Below, piece by piece: positions 14,468 through 21,552 of a stretch of DNA of 35,875 nucleotides; positions within the stretch are counted from its first letter, which is position 1, and each line of letters starts with the position of its first letter. The stretch comes from a virus, in IMG/VR virus record IMGVR_UViG_3300048592_000501, positions 1 through 35,875 of that record. One strand, given 5' to 3'. The translations under genes were made by a program, and so were the position numbers. The notes under the pieces were generated by a model. It had not been told where the DNA came from and made no database searches. It was given only the letters and a program-made list of their open reading frames with translations.

Positions 14468-14518
14468 AATCGCCTTGCTGTACCGATAACCAATTGTTAT
14501 GTGTACAGCAGGGCGATT
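14468..14518 (+). terminator. Long hairpin built around the best dyad copy
   Basis: Arms AATCGCCTTGCTGTAC-CGATAAC and GTTATGT-GTACAGCAGGGCGATT pair over 23 positions with three mismatches and a 5-base loop. The plus strand then reads CCTTCGTTTTT. It is both a near-perfect copy of the dispersed dyad (14478-14508) and a plausible plus-strand terminator, and faces the secreted-protein gene at 14557-14880. Confidence 0.55.
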
Positions 14519-14556
14519 CCTTCGTTTTTCCACCCTGGACAAAACCCGCACACCGT

Positions 14557-14880
14557 CTACCGATAAACCATCCACTGCAGCGGCAACGACTCGCACGCCA
14601 CGCCATCGCTGTCCACATCGAGCCGGTGAATATCCAACCCCGTCACCGCCAGGCAGTACTCATAGCAGGCTTGTGCACTGGACTGGCTCGTAAAATCAGA
14701 GCAATTGTAGAGATCCCCGCTGCAGTTGCAGGGGCCAGGCGTCGGTTCAACAGGCGGCGTGGGTGTAAGCGCCACCACGACCTCGCTCTTGATCACGATC
14801 GGCAAGTAGATCCAATGCGTTTGGTCGATTGCTCCCAATAGTGCAGCCGCCAGCAGACCCGCTGCAATCAATGCCTTCAC
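14557..14880 (-). CDS. Secreted Excalibur-like calcium-binding protein
   Basis: A GTG start at 14880 behind GAGGGGG gives 107 residues. The signal segment ([17 protein letters not shown]) leads to [12 protein letters not shown], a Pro/Thr linker ([15 protein letters not shown]), and a Cys-rich domain with [18 protein letters not shown] and [14 protein letters not shown]. The DxDxDGxxCE pattern is that of the Excalibur extracellular domain. The protein is outside the membrane or at the cell surface. It is encoded between int and the repressor, a usual place for lysogen-expressed genes. Superinfection exclusion is a guess. Confidence 0.75.
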   Translation of the reverse strand: MKALIAAGLLAAALLGAIDQTHWIYLPIVIKSEVVVALTPTPPVEPTPGPCNCSGDLYNCSDFTSQSSAQACYEYCLAVTGLDIHRLDVDSDGVACESLPLQWMVYR

Positions 14881-14889
14881 AGAACCCCC

Positions 14890-14979
14890 TCAATCCTCAA
14901 TCACCTGCCAGACATCCCCATCCCACTCCACAAACCAACGCCGCCCCGTTGCCTTCGCCCGTACCACCGCCAGCGCCAT
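14890..14979 (-). CDS. Possible 29-residue peptide
   Basis: A short frame, ATG 14979 to TGA 14892-14890, encodes a Trp-rich peptide (MALAVVRAKATGRRWFVEWD, then GDVWQVIED). It lies between repressor and secreted-protein genes, 11 bases after the repressor stop, in the same direction. The composition looks protein-like, but length alone makes this uncertain. Confidence 0.35.
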   Translation of the reverse strand: MALAVVRAKATGRRWFVEWDGDVWQVIED

Positions 14980-14989
14980 CCGCACCCGG

Positions 14990-15406
14990 CTAATCCACCG
15001 CTTTTTCATCCTCTTCCTCGACCTTGCGCAATATCCGAATCATTTCAATGGCGGCTTCTTGCGCACGTCGAGGGAGTGCATTGAACTCTGCAATTAGACT
15101 GCGAATCAGTCGCCGTTCATCGTCACTGTCCACGTCGACCGTGACGTACTCTCCTGCCATCTCCCGAAGCACCTTCACGTCCGGCTCGCCCAACGGCGAT
15201 TCTGACGCACCCAGCAGATAGACAACCGACACCCCAAGCGCATCCGCCAGCGCCTGCACCGTTTTCACGCCGACATTGACATCAATATCCCGTTCGATCT
15301 GGGAGATGTAACTTCGATTGACGCCTACCATGCTGGCAAGCGTCTCTTGCTTCATATCCAGCCGGCGCCGCTCTATCAATACCCGATCACCACGCAGTAC
15401 GCTCAT
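14990..15406 (-). CDS. XRE-family repressor (CI-like)
   Basis: From ATG 15406 (MSVLRGDRVLIERRRLDMKQ) the product is 138 residues. An upstream start at 15427 is possible. The helix-turn-helix is QETLASMVGVNRSYISQIER (residues about 20-40), then TVQALADALGVSVVYLLG. The acidic C-terminus (DVDSDDERRLIRSLIAEF, EMIRILRKVEEEDEKAVD) is helical and shows no LexA-like protease motif, so induction probably does not rely on RecA-mediated self-cleavage. It diverges from the early operon and is the likely lysogeny keeper. Confidence 0.85.
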   Translation of the reverse strand: MSVLRGDRVLIERRRLDMKQETLASMVGVNRSYISQIERDIDVNVGVKTVQALADALGVSVVYLLGASESPLGEPDVKVLREMAGEYVTVDVDSDDERRLIRSLIAEFNALPRRAQEAAIEMIRILRKVEEEDEKAVD

Positions 15407-15465
15407 GCTTCCAATTGTAGGAACCATTTCCGGCTCCGATAGTGAAACGGCCAGATGTCATTTTG

Positions 15466-15533
15466 ATCGACAAATGCTCTTGACAAGTGATAACAAATGG
15501 TAGTAAGATTGTCACTGTAGATAGCATTTGTTA
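15466..15533 (+). promoter_or_regulatory. Early promoter and operators between repressor and early operon
   Basis: The plus strand has TTGACA (15480-15485), an 18-base spacer, and TAAGAT (15504-15509). TAACAAATGGTA (15491-15502) lies in the spacer. Its inverted twin TAGCATTTGTTA (15522-15533) lies downstream. A third partial copy, GACAAATGCT (15469-15478), overlaps the -35 side. These look like three repressor half-sites at a PR-type promoter. Confidence 0.65.
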
Positions 15534-15555
15534 GTGAAACCGTCACGAGGAAGCC

Positions 15556-15747
15556 ATGCCAGACAAAAACCTGTCCGAAATCACCTACGTCAGACTGTCG
15601 CATGACCAGAAAACCGAACTGGAACGTATCGCCGCTAGCCACGACCTGACCCGCCGTGTATCGGATCACATTCGCTTTGCCGTTGACCAGTACATCGCTT
15701 CACAGGAAGCCAAGCGCACCAAACAGCCAACCACGTTCCCATCATGA
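15556..15747 (+). CDS. Ribbon-helix-helix DNA-binding protein (Cro-like position)
   Basis: The 63-residue product (MPDKNLSEITYVRLSHDQKT) begins with a beta-strand TYVRLSHDQKTELERIAASH and continues DLTRRVSDHIRFAVDQYIAS, the Arc/MetJ/CopG pattern. As the first gene after the early promoter it probably represses that promoter or the repressor gene. GAGGAAG precedes the ATG. It ends in an ATGA overlap with the next gene. Confidence 0.75.
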   Translation: MPDKNLSEITYVRLSHDQKTELERIAASHDLTRRVSDHIRFAVDQYIASQEAKRTKQPTTFPS

Positions 15748-16013
15748 CAGACCGGATCGTCCTCACGGCGATCCTCGCACTCATCTGGGGTGTCATCTGG
15801 GCACTATTCCTCCAGATGCATCCGTGGGGACGCTGGCTGGCCATCAAGCGCACCTGGCTCACCGTCGTCATCGGCATCGGCATCGACCTGGCGCTGCTCC
15901 TCCTCGTGTTGGACATCCACACCTGGAGCACCGTCGCCACCATCGTCGCCGCATCGAGCGTAGGCATCATCGGCCGCAGCCTCTACAACGAGCACGCCGA
16001 CGATGCCAACTAA
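15744..16013 (+). CDS. Small membrane protein
   Basis: The 89-residue product (MTDRIVLTAILALIWGVIWA) has three hydrophobic segments: the N-terminus to about residue 22, TVVIGIGIDLALLLLVLDI, and STVATIVAASSVGIIGRSL. It has a short polar tail. It overlaps the genes on both sides. Function unknown. An early-expressed inner-membrane protein could act in exclusion or in anchoring the element. Confidence 0.65.
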   Translation: MTDRIVLTAILALIWGVIWALFLQMHPWGRWLAIKRTWLTVVIGIGIDLALLLLVLDIHTWSTVATIVAASSVGIIGRSLYNEHADDAN

Positions 16014-16284
16014 GTCCAGAGTCCCGCACAAAGCACTCTGGTCGCTCGACGAGGCCATCGAGGAGCACGACCCGGACATCGCCGAACTCATCGGCCACTT
16101 GCTCGACCAGCTACAGCGGGAAGAAGAAGCCGCCCGCAACCGCTACGACAAAACCGCCCGGCTCCGGCTCAGCGAAACCTTCGCCACCGTCGCCCGGCTC
16201 CAACAGCACACCAGCCGCCTCGCCAGCCTGCACCGCCAGGCCCGAGCCAACGAATACGACCAGCACGAAAGGAAGCAACCATGA
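16003..16284 (+). CDS. Charged helical protein
   Basis: The 93-residue product (MPTKSRVPHKALWSLDEAIE) contains a long coiled-coil region (EEHDPDIAELIGHLLDQLQR, EEEAARNRYDKTARLRLSET). It has 11 bases of overlap upstream and ATGA overlap with the recombinase gene downstream, so it is translated with the recombinase. It might be an accessory factor such as an excisionase, but no winged-helix motif is seen. Confidence 0.6.
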   Translation: MPTKSRVPHKALWSLDEAIEEHDPDIAELIGHLLDQLQREEEAARNRYDKTARLRLSETFATVARLQQHTSRLASLHRQARANEYDQHERKQP

Positions 16285-17414
16285 CCGCACAAACCATCAC
16301 CATCGACGCCGAGACCACGGCGATCACCGTCTATGACTCGCCCCTCGCCCCTCGCCCCTCGCCCCTCGAATGGATCATCCCCGGCGTCGACGACGGCGAC
16401 CTCCAAGCCATCGCCTGGCAGGACGCCAAGGACGCTTGGCTCAAATCCAAACTCCGCAAATCCGGCAGCCAGAACACCGTCATCGCCTATAGCAAGGACT
16501 TTTCGCAGTTTTTCAAATGGGCCGGCAAAGCGCCCTGGAACGTCAGCAGCCGCGACGCCGAAACATGGATGGAACACCTCGAGCAGACCGGCGCCAGCCA
16601 CAGCACCATCAACCGCAAACTGGCCGCCCTCAGCTCGTTCTATGAGTTTGTGTCATCGAAATACACCTTCGTCGGCAGCGACCAGGTCGAACGCTCTATC
16701 TACATCGACAGCTACGGCAACCCCCGCCCGAACCCGTTTAAGAAGCCGCAGCGCCACCAGATCGACAGCTACAACCACAGTACGCCGATCGCCGTGGACG
16801 CCGTGCGTGATTGTTTGAAAGCAATCAACAACCAGACCCGCCTCGGCAGTCGTGACTACGCTCTGATCGTCACCTACATCTACACCGGCCGCCGATCGTC
16901 CGAGATCGCCGCGCTGCGTTGGGGCGACATCCAGCACGACGCCGCCAAGGGCCGCTACTTCTACACGTGGCTGGGCAAGGGCAACAAGGGACGCACCGAC
17001 GAGCTGCCCCCGCCGGCCTGGCACGCCATCAACAACTTCCTCAAGGTCAACGGTCGCCTGGAAACCATCAAGCCCGTCGACTTCATCTTTCAGCCGGTCT
17101 TCGCCGACCGCGCCGCACGCCTCCCCAACGTCGACGCCACCGACGAGAACCGCCCCATCAGCGGATCGATGATCAACCGCATCGTAAAGCGCCGTTTCTC
17201 CAATGTGGGCGTGGCCGCCGACCTCGTCCACACCCACACTCTCCGCCACACCGCCGCCCACCTGCGCTACCGTGACGGCGAAGGCGAAGACATCCTGGCG
17301 ATCAGCCGCTTTCTGAACCACAGCAGCGTCGCCGTCACGCAGATTTACCTCAGCAAGCAGCACAAGCCGCTCGACACCGGCTGGACCAGCGTCGAGCAAC
17401 TACTCATGTTCTAA
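16281..17414 (+). CDS. Second tyrosine recombinase (XerC/D-like)
   Basis: The 377-residue protein has a SAM-like core-binding domain (DAWLKSKLRKSGSQNTVIAY to TGASHSTINRKLAALSSFYE) and a catalytic domain with Arg in TGRRSSEIAALRW, Lys in LGKGNKGRTDELP, HTHTLRHTAAHL, and LNHSSVAVTQIYLS (His and Tyr nucleophile). The catalytic set is complete. It is in the early operon and is quite different from int at 13217. With FtsK-like, ParA and ParB genes downstream, dimer resolution or an alternative integration function is likely. A heptad block encodes SPLAPRPSPL near residue 23. Confidence 0.88.
   Translation: MTAQTITIDAETTAITVYDSPLAPRPSPLEWIIPGVDDGDLQAIAWQDAKDAWLKSKLRKSGSQNTVIAYSKDFSQFFKWAGKAPWNVSSRDAETWMEHLEQTGASHSTINRKLAALSSFYEFVSSKYTFVGSDQVERSIYIDSYGNPRPNPFKKPQRHQIDSYNHSTPIAVDAVRDCLKAINNQTRLGSRDYALIVTYIYTGRRSSEIAALRWGDIQHDAAKGRYFYTWLGKGNKGRTDELPPPAWHAINNFLKVNGRLETIKPVDFIFQPVFADRAARLPNVDATDENRPISGSMINRIVKRRFSNVGVAADLVHTHTLRHTAAHLRYRDGEGEDILAISRFLNHSSVAVTQIYLSKQHKPLDTGWTSVEQLLMF
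16339..16370 (+). repeat. Heptad repeat inside the second recombinase gene
   Basis: CGCCCCT repeated four to five times (GAGGGGC on the other strand) encodes a Pro-rich insertion in the N-terminus of the recombinase. Confidence 0.8.
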
Positions 17415-17427
17415 GGGAGCACACATC

Positions 17428-17709
17428 ATGACCACCGACCAACACGCCGTTCAGGCAAAACAACTCATGCGCCACTATTTACACATGGCCATCGAGGGCA
17501 GCGGACAGCACTGGGACAGCGACAACGCCGACGAAGTTTCCGACATCGTCGATCACATTATCGGAGCCTGCACGCCGGACACACCGCCTCAGCCCGATGC
17601 CCTGACCCGCATCGCCGTTGCCCTCGAACGCATCGCCGACGCACTGAAGGAGACGTCCGATCTAGAGCACGTCGATTTTATGACCAAGCTGTACGCGCCT
17701 AACCACTAG
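17428..17709 (+). CDS. Uncharacterised helical protein
   Basis: The 93-residue product begins MTTDQHAVQAKQLMRHYLHM behind GGGAG. The C-terminal half is DALTRIAVALERIADALKET, a heptad-spaced helix often seen in small phage proteins. Acidic overall. It stops at TAG, which is the first part of the next dyad copy. Function unknown. Confidence 0.6.
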   Translation: MTTDQHAVQAKQLMRHYLHMAIEGSGQHWDSDNADEVSDIVDHIIGACTPDTPPQPDALTRIAVALERIADALKETSDLEHVDFMTKLYAPNH

Positions 17710-17737
17710 TACCGATAACAAACCCTTATCGCACCAG
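17709..17737 (+). promoter_or_regulatory. Dispersed dyad motif upstream of the FtsK-like gene
   Basis: The plus strand reads GTACCGATAAC, AAACC, CTTATCGCACCAG, then the AGGAG ribosome site of the 11-codon leader ORF. Confidence 0.65.
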
Positions 17738-17746
17738 GAGCACACC

Positions 17747-17782
17747 ATGCGACAAACCAGCAACACCCGGAGGCGCAAATGA
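17747..17782 (+). CDS. 11-residue leader peptide ORF
   Basis: ATG at 17747, well spaced after CCAGGAG, encodes MRQTSNTRRRK and ends in a TGA that overlaps the ATG of the translocase gene. The translocase itself has no separate strong ribosome site, so translation is probably coupled through this leader. Confidence 0.5.
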   Translation: MRQTSNTRRRK

Positions 17783-19095
17783 GCCTCCACGAACAACTGA
17801 CGAAAGAGATCAGGATCATCAATTTCACGCTGCGGGACTTCGGCGTCGATGCCGGCACCCGGCCCACCTGGACGACTATCGCTGGCGCCAGCTACATCAC
17901 CTACGAGCTGCGCACCGGGCGCACACAGCGCAACGCCGACATCGCACGCCTGCTGCCCGAACTCTCCGAGCGGCTCAGCGCGCACCGGCGCCGCCCAACG
18001 CCCGTGCGCATGCTGGAGATGCCCCTGCGCCTCGAAGTGCAGCACCCGGCGCCACAACCACTCGATTGGCGAAAAGCCATCCTACGCATTGGCGCCAGCA
18101 GGCTGCTCTCTGGCCGCAACTACAGCGCCACGCCTACCGGCGACTGCATCGTCGACCTGGCCGGTAAACCGCACGTGCTCATCGCCGGCATCACCGGCAG
18201 CGGCAAATCGACCATGCTGCGAATGATGCTCGCCTCAATGGCCTACAGCACGCCACCCGACGCGCTGCGCATCTACCTCGTAGACCGCAAAAACGAGGAT
18301 CTCGTACCGTTCGCAGCATTGCCACACGTAGAAGGCGCCGCCTGGACGCTCGACGAGTCGATCCAGATCATCAACACATTTTCCGCCGAACTGGATAGCA
18401 GGGTCGAGCAGGGTACCGCCGATTGGGTGCGCCTGCTCCTCGTCGTTGACGAGCTCGCACAACTCGCACCGGAGTCACTCAAAACGCTCTCCAGCATTTT
18501 GGCCATTGGTCGCAGCAAACGCATGCACGTGCTGGCCGCCACGCAGCACCCGACCGTCAGTCTGATTGGCGACAAATCCAACTATCCCGTCCGTTTTGTC
18601 GGCCAGGTCGTTGACGCCCAGACCGCCGCCATTGCCACCGGCCGCAAACAGTCCGGCGCCGAACTACTGCCCGGCAGCGGCGCCTTCCTCTACGTCGACG
18701 GCGCCCGCCTCGAACGTATCCAGGCATACCACCTCGACGCCGCCGCCGTGCCGGCGCTCGTAACGACCATCGGCGCCAAGTGGGGACCGGCGCCAACCCG
18801 CACCGCCACCCGCCCGGCCGTCGTTCCCGACGACGAGATCACCCAGATCGCACGCACCATCGAACCGCTGTGGCGTGCAGGCGCCAGCAAAAACGCCATG
18901 GCCAAAGCCGCCCTGGATCGTCCCTATGCCGGCTCCTATACGGCCAAAATCGACAGAGCAATCGCTCTACTGGAGGCTTCTACTCTGCGCTCTACTACCA
19001 CTACTCACACGAGTGAGAGCGCATCAAATGCTAGTAGTAGTAGTAGAACCCCGGCGCAGCAGGCCCCGATCCTGCGCATCGGAGGCGCACGATGA
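17779..19095 (+). CDS. FtsK/TraB-type DNA translocase
   Basis: The 438-residue protein lacks membrane segments. After a 130-residue N-terminal part comes an FtsK/SpoIIIE motor: Walker A GITGSGKST, RIYLVDRKNED, Walker B LLLVVDELAQLAP, and RSKRMHVLAATQHP. A conserved VGQVVDAQTAAIATGRKQSG stretch follows, then a C-terminal helical domain (DEITQIARTIEPLWRAGASK). Such proteins pump double-stranded DNA and occur in conjugative elements and in dimer resolution. The end of the gene has a Ser/Thr-rich stretch encoded by inverted CTACTAC/AGTAGTAG repeats (18992-19046). Confidence 0.82.
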   Translation: MSLHEQLTKEIRIINFTLRDFGVDAGTRPTWTTIAGASYITYELRTGRTQRNADIARLLPELSERLSAHRRRPTPVRMLEMPLRLEVQHPAPQPLDWRKAILRIGASRLLSGRNYSATPTGDCIVDLAGKPHVLIAGITGSGKSTMLRMMLASMAYSTPPDALRIYLVDRKNEDLVPFAALPHVEGAAWTLDESIQIINTFSAELDSRVEQGTADWVRLLLVVDELAQLAPESLKTLSSILAIGRSKRMHVLAATQHPTVSLIGDKSNYPVRFVGQVVDAQTAAIATGRKQSGAELLPGSGAFLYVDGARLERIQAYHLDAAAVPALVTTIGAKWGPAPTRTATRPAVVPDDEITQIARTIEPLWRAGASKNAMAKAALDRPYAGSYTAKIDRAIALLEASTLRSTTTTHTSESASNASSSSRTPAQQAPILRIGGAR

Positions 19096-19703
19096 CCCGA
19101 CACTACCACCTGTCCGATACCGGCCACTGGAGCGACGCCCTGCTCGCCGCCTTCCTGCCAACCAGCGACAAACCGCTGCCCGCCGAGGCGCCCGACCGCC
19201 CAAAGCAGACCCGCCAGGCGCAAGGCTGGCACCGCTTCCGCTGGCGCCAGATCGACCGTGTCGGCATGGACGCCGAGCACCTCATGCGCCGCTACGGCAT
19301 CCCCGTCAGCGGCCGCTACGTCCCGCTCTTCGGCGCCGTCGAAGAGGTTGGCTTCGACGTCCCGCAGCACCAGGCCATCTGGGCCGAATATCTTCTCTGT
19401 CGCGCCGGCTGGATGCTCACCACACCGCTGCTCGACGAACGCCACCGAGCGCTGCTGCAACGAGCGTGGAACGAAGGCGCCAGCCGTCCCGCCGGTGGCG
19501 GCAAAATCAAGCGCTACGGCCTCGTCGCCAAATGCTACGGCGCCTTTGATAACTTGCTCGGGCTGGGCGAATCCCACCGAGACCGCCTCGCCCCGCCGCA
19601 GCAACATTGGCGCCGCCAGCCATCCCTGGGAACGCCGAGCACCAGCTCGGCCACTCCCCGCAGCAACATCGGCGCCTGGCTCAAATCACTCTTCTGGAGA
19701 TAA
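19092..19703 (+). CDS. Uncharacterised protein coupled to the translocase
   Basis: ATGA overlap with the translocase gene. The 203-residue product starts MTRHYHLSDTGHWSDALLAA and has a Trp/Arg-rich segment (GWHRFRWRQIDRVGMDAEHL), a helical region (QAIWAEYLLCRAGWMLTTPL, DERHRALLQRAWNEGA), and a low-complexity C-terminus. I recognise no family. The coupling suggests that it works with the translocase, perhaps as a DNA-binding or loading partner. Confidence 0.6.
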   Translation: MTRHYHLSDTGHWSDALLAAFLPTSDKPLPAEAPDRPKQTRQAQGWHRFRWRQIDRVGMDAEHLMRRYGIPVSGRYVPLFGAVEEVGFDVPQHQAIWAEYLLCRAGWMLTTPLLDERHRALLQRAWNEGASRPAGGGKIKRYGLVAKCYGAFDNLLGLGESHRDRLAPPQQHWRRQPSLGTPSTSSATPRSNIGAWLKSLFWR

Positions 19704-19705
19704 CC

Positions 19706-20236
19706 ATGACTAACCACAACTCCGACGACCCTTGGGTGCAGCACGAAATCATTGCCCTGCGCACCTCAAACCGCTGGGCAACCCTGGGCATCACCCTACT
19801 ACTGCTGCTGGCCGCCGCCGCCCTGCTCTGGGCCATCGACCACTACTTCGGCGGCGACGGCGTGCGCATCTTCCTCATCGCCCTGGGCATCCTCAGCATC
19901 GTCGTCGTCATCTATGCGCTCAGCATCGGCGTCAGCGCCGTCTACGGTCGCCAGGCCATGGCCCATCACGACAACGTCCTATCCGGTTTGATCCAATTCC
20001 AGCGTGCCGACGACTACGGCGAAGTTGCACGCCAGGTCGCCACCGGCATGTCTGGCGCCATGCGCAGCGGCAACACCCTGGATGCACGTGTACTCACAAT
20101 CGCCAACCAGATCGCCAAACAGCAGTACGCGCAGCTGATCGACAGCCAGCGCCAGCAGCCGCCACAACTCCCGGCCGGCTGGGCCATGATCGACGACGAC
20201 CAGGCCGACGCCGGACAATTCCGGCACATCGACTAA
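19706..20236 (+). CDS. Two-pass membrane protein
   Basis: Start ATG 19706 behind GGAGA; an upstream in-frame start lies inside the previous gene and is not used. The 176-residue product has two close membrane segments (RWATLGITLLLLLAAAALLW and IFLIALGILSIVVVIYALSI) and a 110-residue cytosolic C-terminus. It might anchor the translocase at the membrane, replacing the missing N-terminal domain of classical FtsK. This is inference from order alone. Confidence 0.65.
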   Translation: MTNHNSDDPWVQHEIIALRTSNRWATLGITLLLLLAAAALLWAIDHYFGGDGVRIFLIALGILSIVVVIYALSIGVSAVYGRQAMAHHDNVLSGLIQFQRADDYGEVARQVATGMSGAMRSGNTLDARVLTIANQIAKQQYAQLIDSQRQQPPQLPAGWAMIDDDQADAGQFRHID

Positions 20237-20237
20237 C

Positions 20238-20278
20238 AAAAAAAAGCCGCCGCTCCTGTGACCAGCAGGACCGGCGGC
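20238..20278 (-). terminator. Intrinsic terminator facing against the early operon
   Basis: The stems GCCGCCG/CGGCGGC and TCCTG/CAGGA form a 12-bp hairpin with opposed C bulges (20246-20278). On the minus strand it is followed by eight T (20245-20238). On the plus strand it has no T-run, though it is preceded by eight A. Confidence 0.65.
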
Positions 20279-20316
20279 GTAGATGGAAGCACACCATCTG
20301 AAAGGAAGCATACCAC

Positions 20317-20538
20317 ATGAAGACATTGCACTCAAGACATAACGGAACCAACGACTGGCACATCAAATGCGCCAACGACCTATGGAAAGTCTACGACCGT
20401 GACCAGAAATACCGCTGCAGCTTCCGCACGCGCGCCGAAGCCGAACACTACATCGACCAGCACCGCACCCGCCGCCCAAAGGGCAACCTGGCGCAACTCG
20501 CCCCTCGCCCCTCGCAACTCGTGCTGCTGGACGCATAA
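20317..20538 (+). CDS. Small protein with heptad-derived C-terminus
   Basis: The 73-residue product, behind AAGGAAG, begins MKTLHSRHNGTNDWHIKCAN and contains WKVYDRDQKYRCSFRTRAEA, resembling small phage proteins with a single beta-sheet domain. Its last 15 residues (LAQLAPRPSQLVLLDA) come from a heptad block. No known function. Confidence 0.55.
   Translation: MKTLHSRHNGTNDWHIKCANDLWKVYDRDQKYRCSFRTRAEAEHYIDQHRTRRPKGNLAQLAPRPSQLVLLDA
20494..20520 (+). repeat. Heptad repeat at the end of a small gene
   Basis: CAACTCG and CCCCTCG heptads alternate and encode LAQLAPRPSQL before the stop codon. Confidence 0.75.
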
Positions 20539-20557
20539 CGCCACATTACCAGTACAG
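20531..20557 (+). promoter_or_regulatory. Dispersed dyad motif
   Basis: GCATAAC, five bases, ATTACCAGTACAG. Here the TAA in GCATAAC is the stop codon of the previous gene, and the right end leads into the ribosome site of the next. Confidence 0.55.
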
Positions 20558-20568
20558 GGACACAAACC

Positions 20569-20928
20569 ATGACCACCGACACAAATACCGACATGGAACG
20601 CATCTACAACCGCCACACCGCCGCCCTGCGCATGTTTGCCAGCGCCGGCGCCATCTCTCTGCAAGCAGTCATGCTCGATCTGGCGCTCGCCCTGCAGGAG
20701 CTCGCCGAGACCCAGGGCGCCATGCAGCAGCGACGAATCACCGAACTGGAACGCAACCTCGAACAACTCCAGCTCGACATCGACGCCGAAGTCAACGGTT
20801 ACCGATCGCAGCTAGCCGAAGCGAACGCCGCAATCTCCAATCTCCAATCGCAACTCACCCAACTCGACGCCGACAACGCCAGCCTGATCTGCCGCCGCAA
20901 CCAATATATCTTGGAGACAACCCAATGA
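20569..20928 (+). CDS. Coiled-coil protein
   Basis: The 119-residue product is mostly a coiled coil (ALALQELAETQGAMQQRRIT, ELERNLEQLQLDIDAEVNGY, SQLAEANAAISNLQSQLTQL). The stretch AAISNLQSQL is encoded by CAATCTC heptads (20829-20847), a block found also at 5945-5963. Likely structural or a partner protein. No specific family. Confidence 0.6.
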   Translation: MTTDTNTDMERIYNRHTAALRMFASAGAISLQAVMLDLALALQELAETQGAMQQRRITELERNLEQLQLDIDAEVNGYRSQLAEANAAISNLQSQLTQLDADNASLICRRNQYILETTQ

Positions 20929-21389
20929 CCGCCACCACACACGACCGATTCATCGTCACCGCCATTCTCGTGATCATGGCCGCCCTACTCTGGATACTGC
21001 CTGCCGGCGCCCAATGCGATCCTGGCGATCCTGGCGCTCCCGACTGTAACGACCTAGAGACATGGCCCGTCATTGAGCCGGACCCGGAGCCGGCCATCGC
21101 CAGCCAGCTATACCTGCCGATGATCACCACCGACACCCGCACCTGGTTCACCCCGGCCGAACTCACCGCCGCGCAACTTGGCTACGGATTCGACCCGGCG
21201 ATCGTCGCCGAACACACCTGGTGCGAACTCGCCCCCAGCGCACTCCCGCCAGACGTCATTCGCTACGACCACTGTCTGCAACATTGGTACGCCGGCCAGC
21301 CAACCGACGGCCGCCTCGCCGTCTATTACTGGTTTGACGGCGCAACCGTGCGCGCGTTGCTCATTTCCAGCACCAGCATCGAGGAGTAA
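20925..21389 (+). CDS. Secreted protein with YLPM motif
   Basis: ATGA overlap with the preceding gene. The 154-residue product has a signal peptide (FIVTAILVIMAALLWILPAG, cleavage near GAQC), an acidic Pro-rich segment (CDPGDPGAPDCNDLETWPVI), the motif SQLYLPMITTD, and a C-terminal domain with four conserved-looking aromatic patches and two Cys (HTWCELAPS, YDHCLQHWYAG). The YLP motif is shared with the secreted protein at 14557-14880. Early secreted proteins could alter the host surface. Function unknown. Confidence 0.65.
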   Translation: MTATTHDRFIVTAILVIMAALLWILPAGAQCDPGDPGAPDCNDLETWPVIEPDPEPAIASQLYLPMITTDTRTWFTPAELTAAQLGYGFDPAIVAEHTWCELAPSALPPDVIRYDHCLQHWYAGQPTDGRLAVYYWFDGATVRALLISSTSIEE

Positions 21390-21394
21390 CCGTC

Positions 21395-21541
21395 ATGCTC
21401 ACCTGCAGCATCGCCATCCTGGCCGGCGTCGTCGCCGGCGTCGTCACCTTCTACATGCTGTGGCAGGCCACAGCACTCTCCGGCGCCAGGGCCGAGCGAG
21501 ATCCCCACCTACAGGAACATCCCGACGGCGACGACGCCTAA
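21395..21541 (+). CDS. 48-residue single-pass membrane protein
   Basis: ATG 21395, after GAGGAG, to TAA 21539-21541. The hydrophobic segment (IAILAGVVAGVVTFYMLWQA) is near the N-terminus and is followed by a charged tail (GARAERDPHLQEHPDGDDA). It lies directly upstream of the hairpin that precedes parA. Confidence 0.55.
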   Translation: MLTCSIAILAGVVAGVVTFYMLWQATALSGARAERDPHLQEHPDGDDA

Positions 21542-21552
21542 CGAGGAACGCA

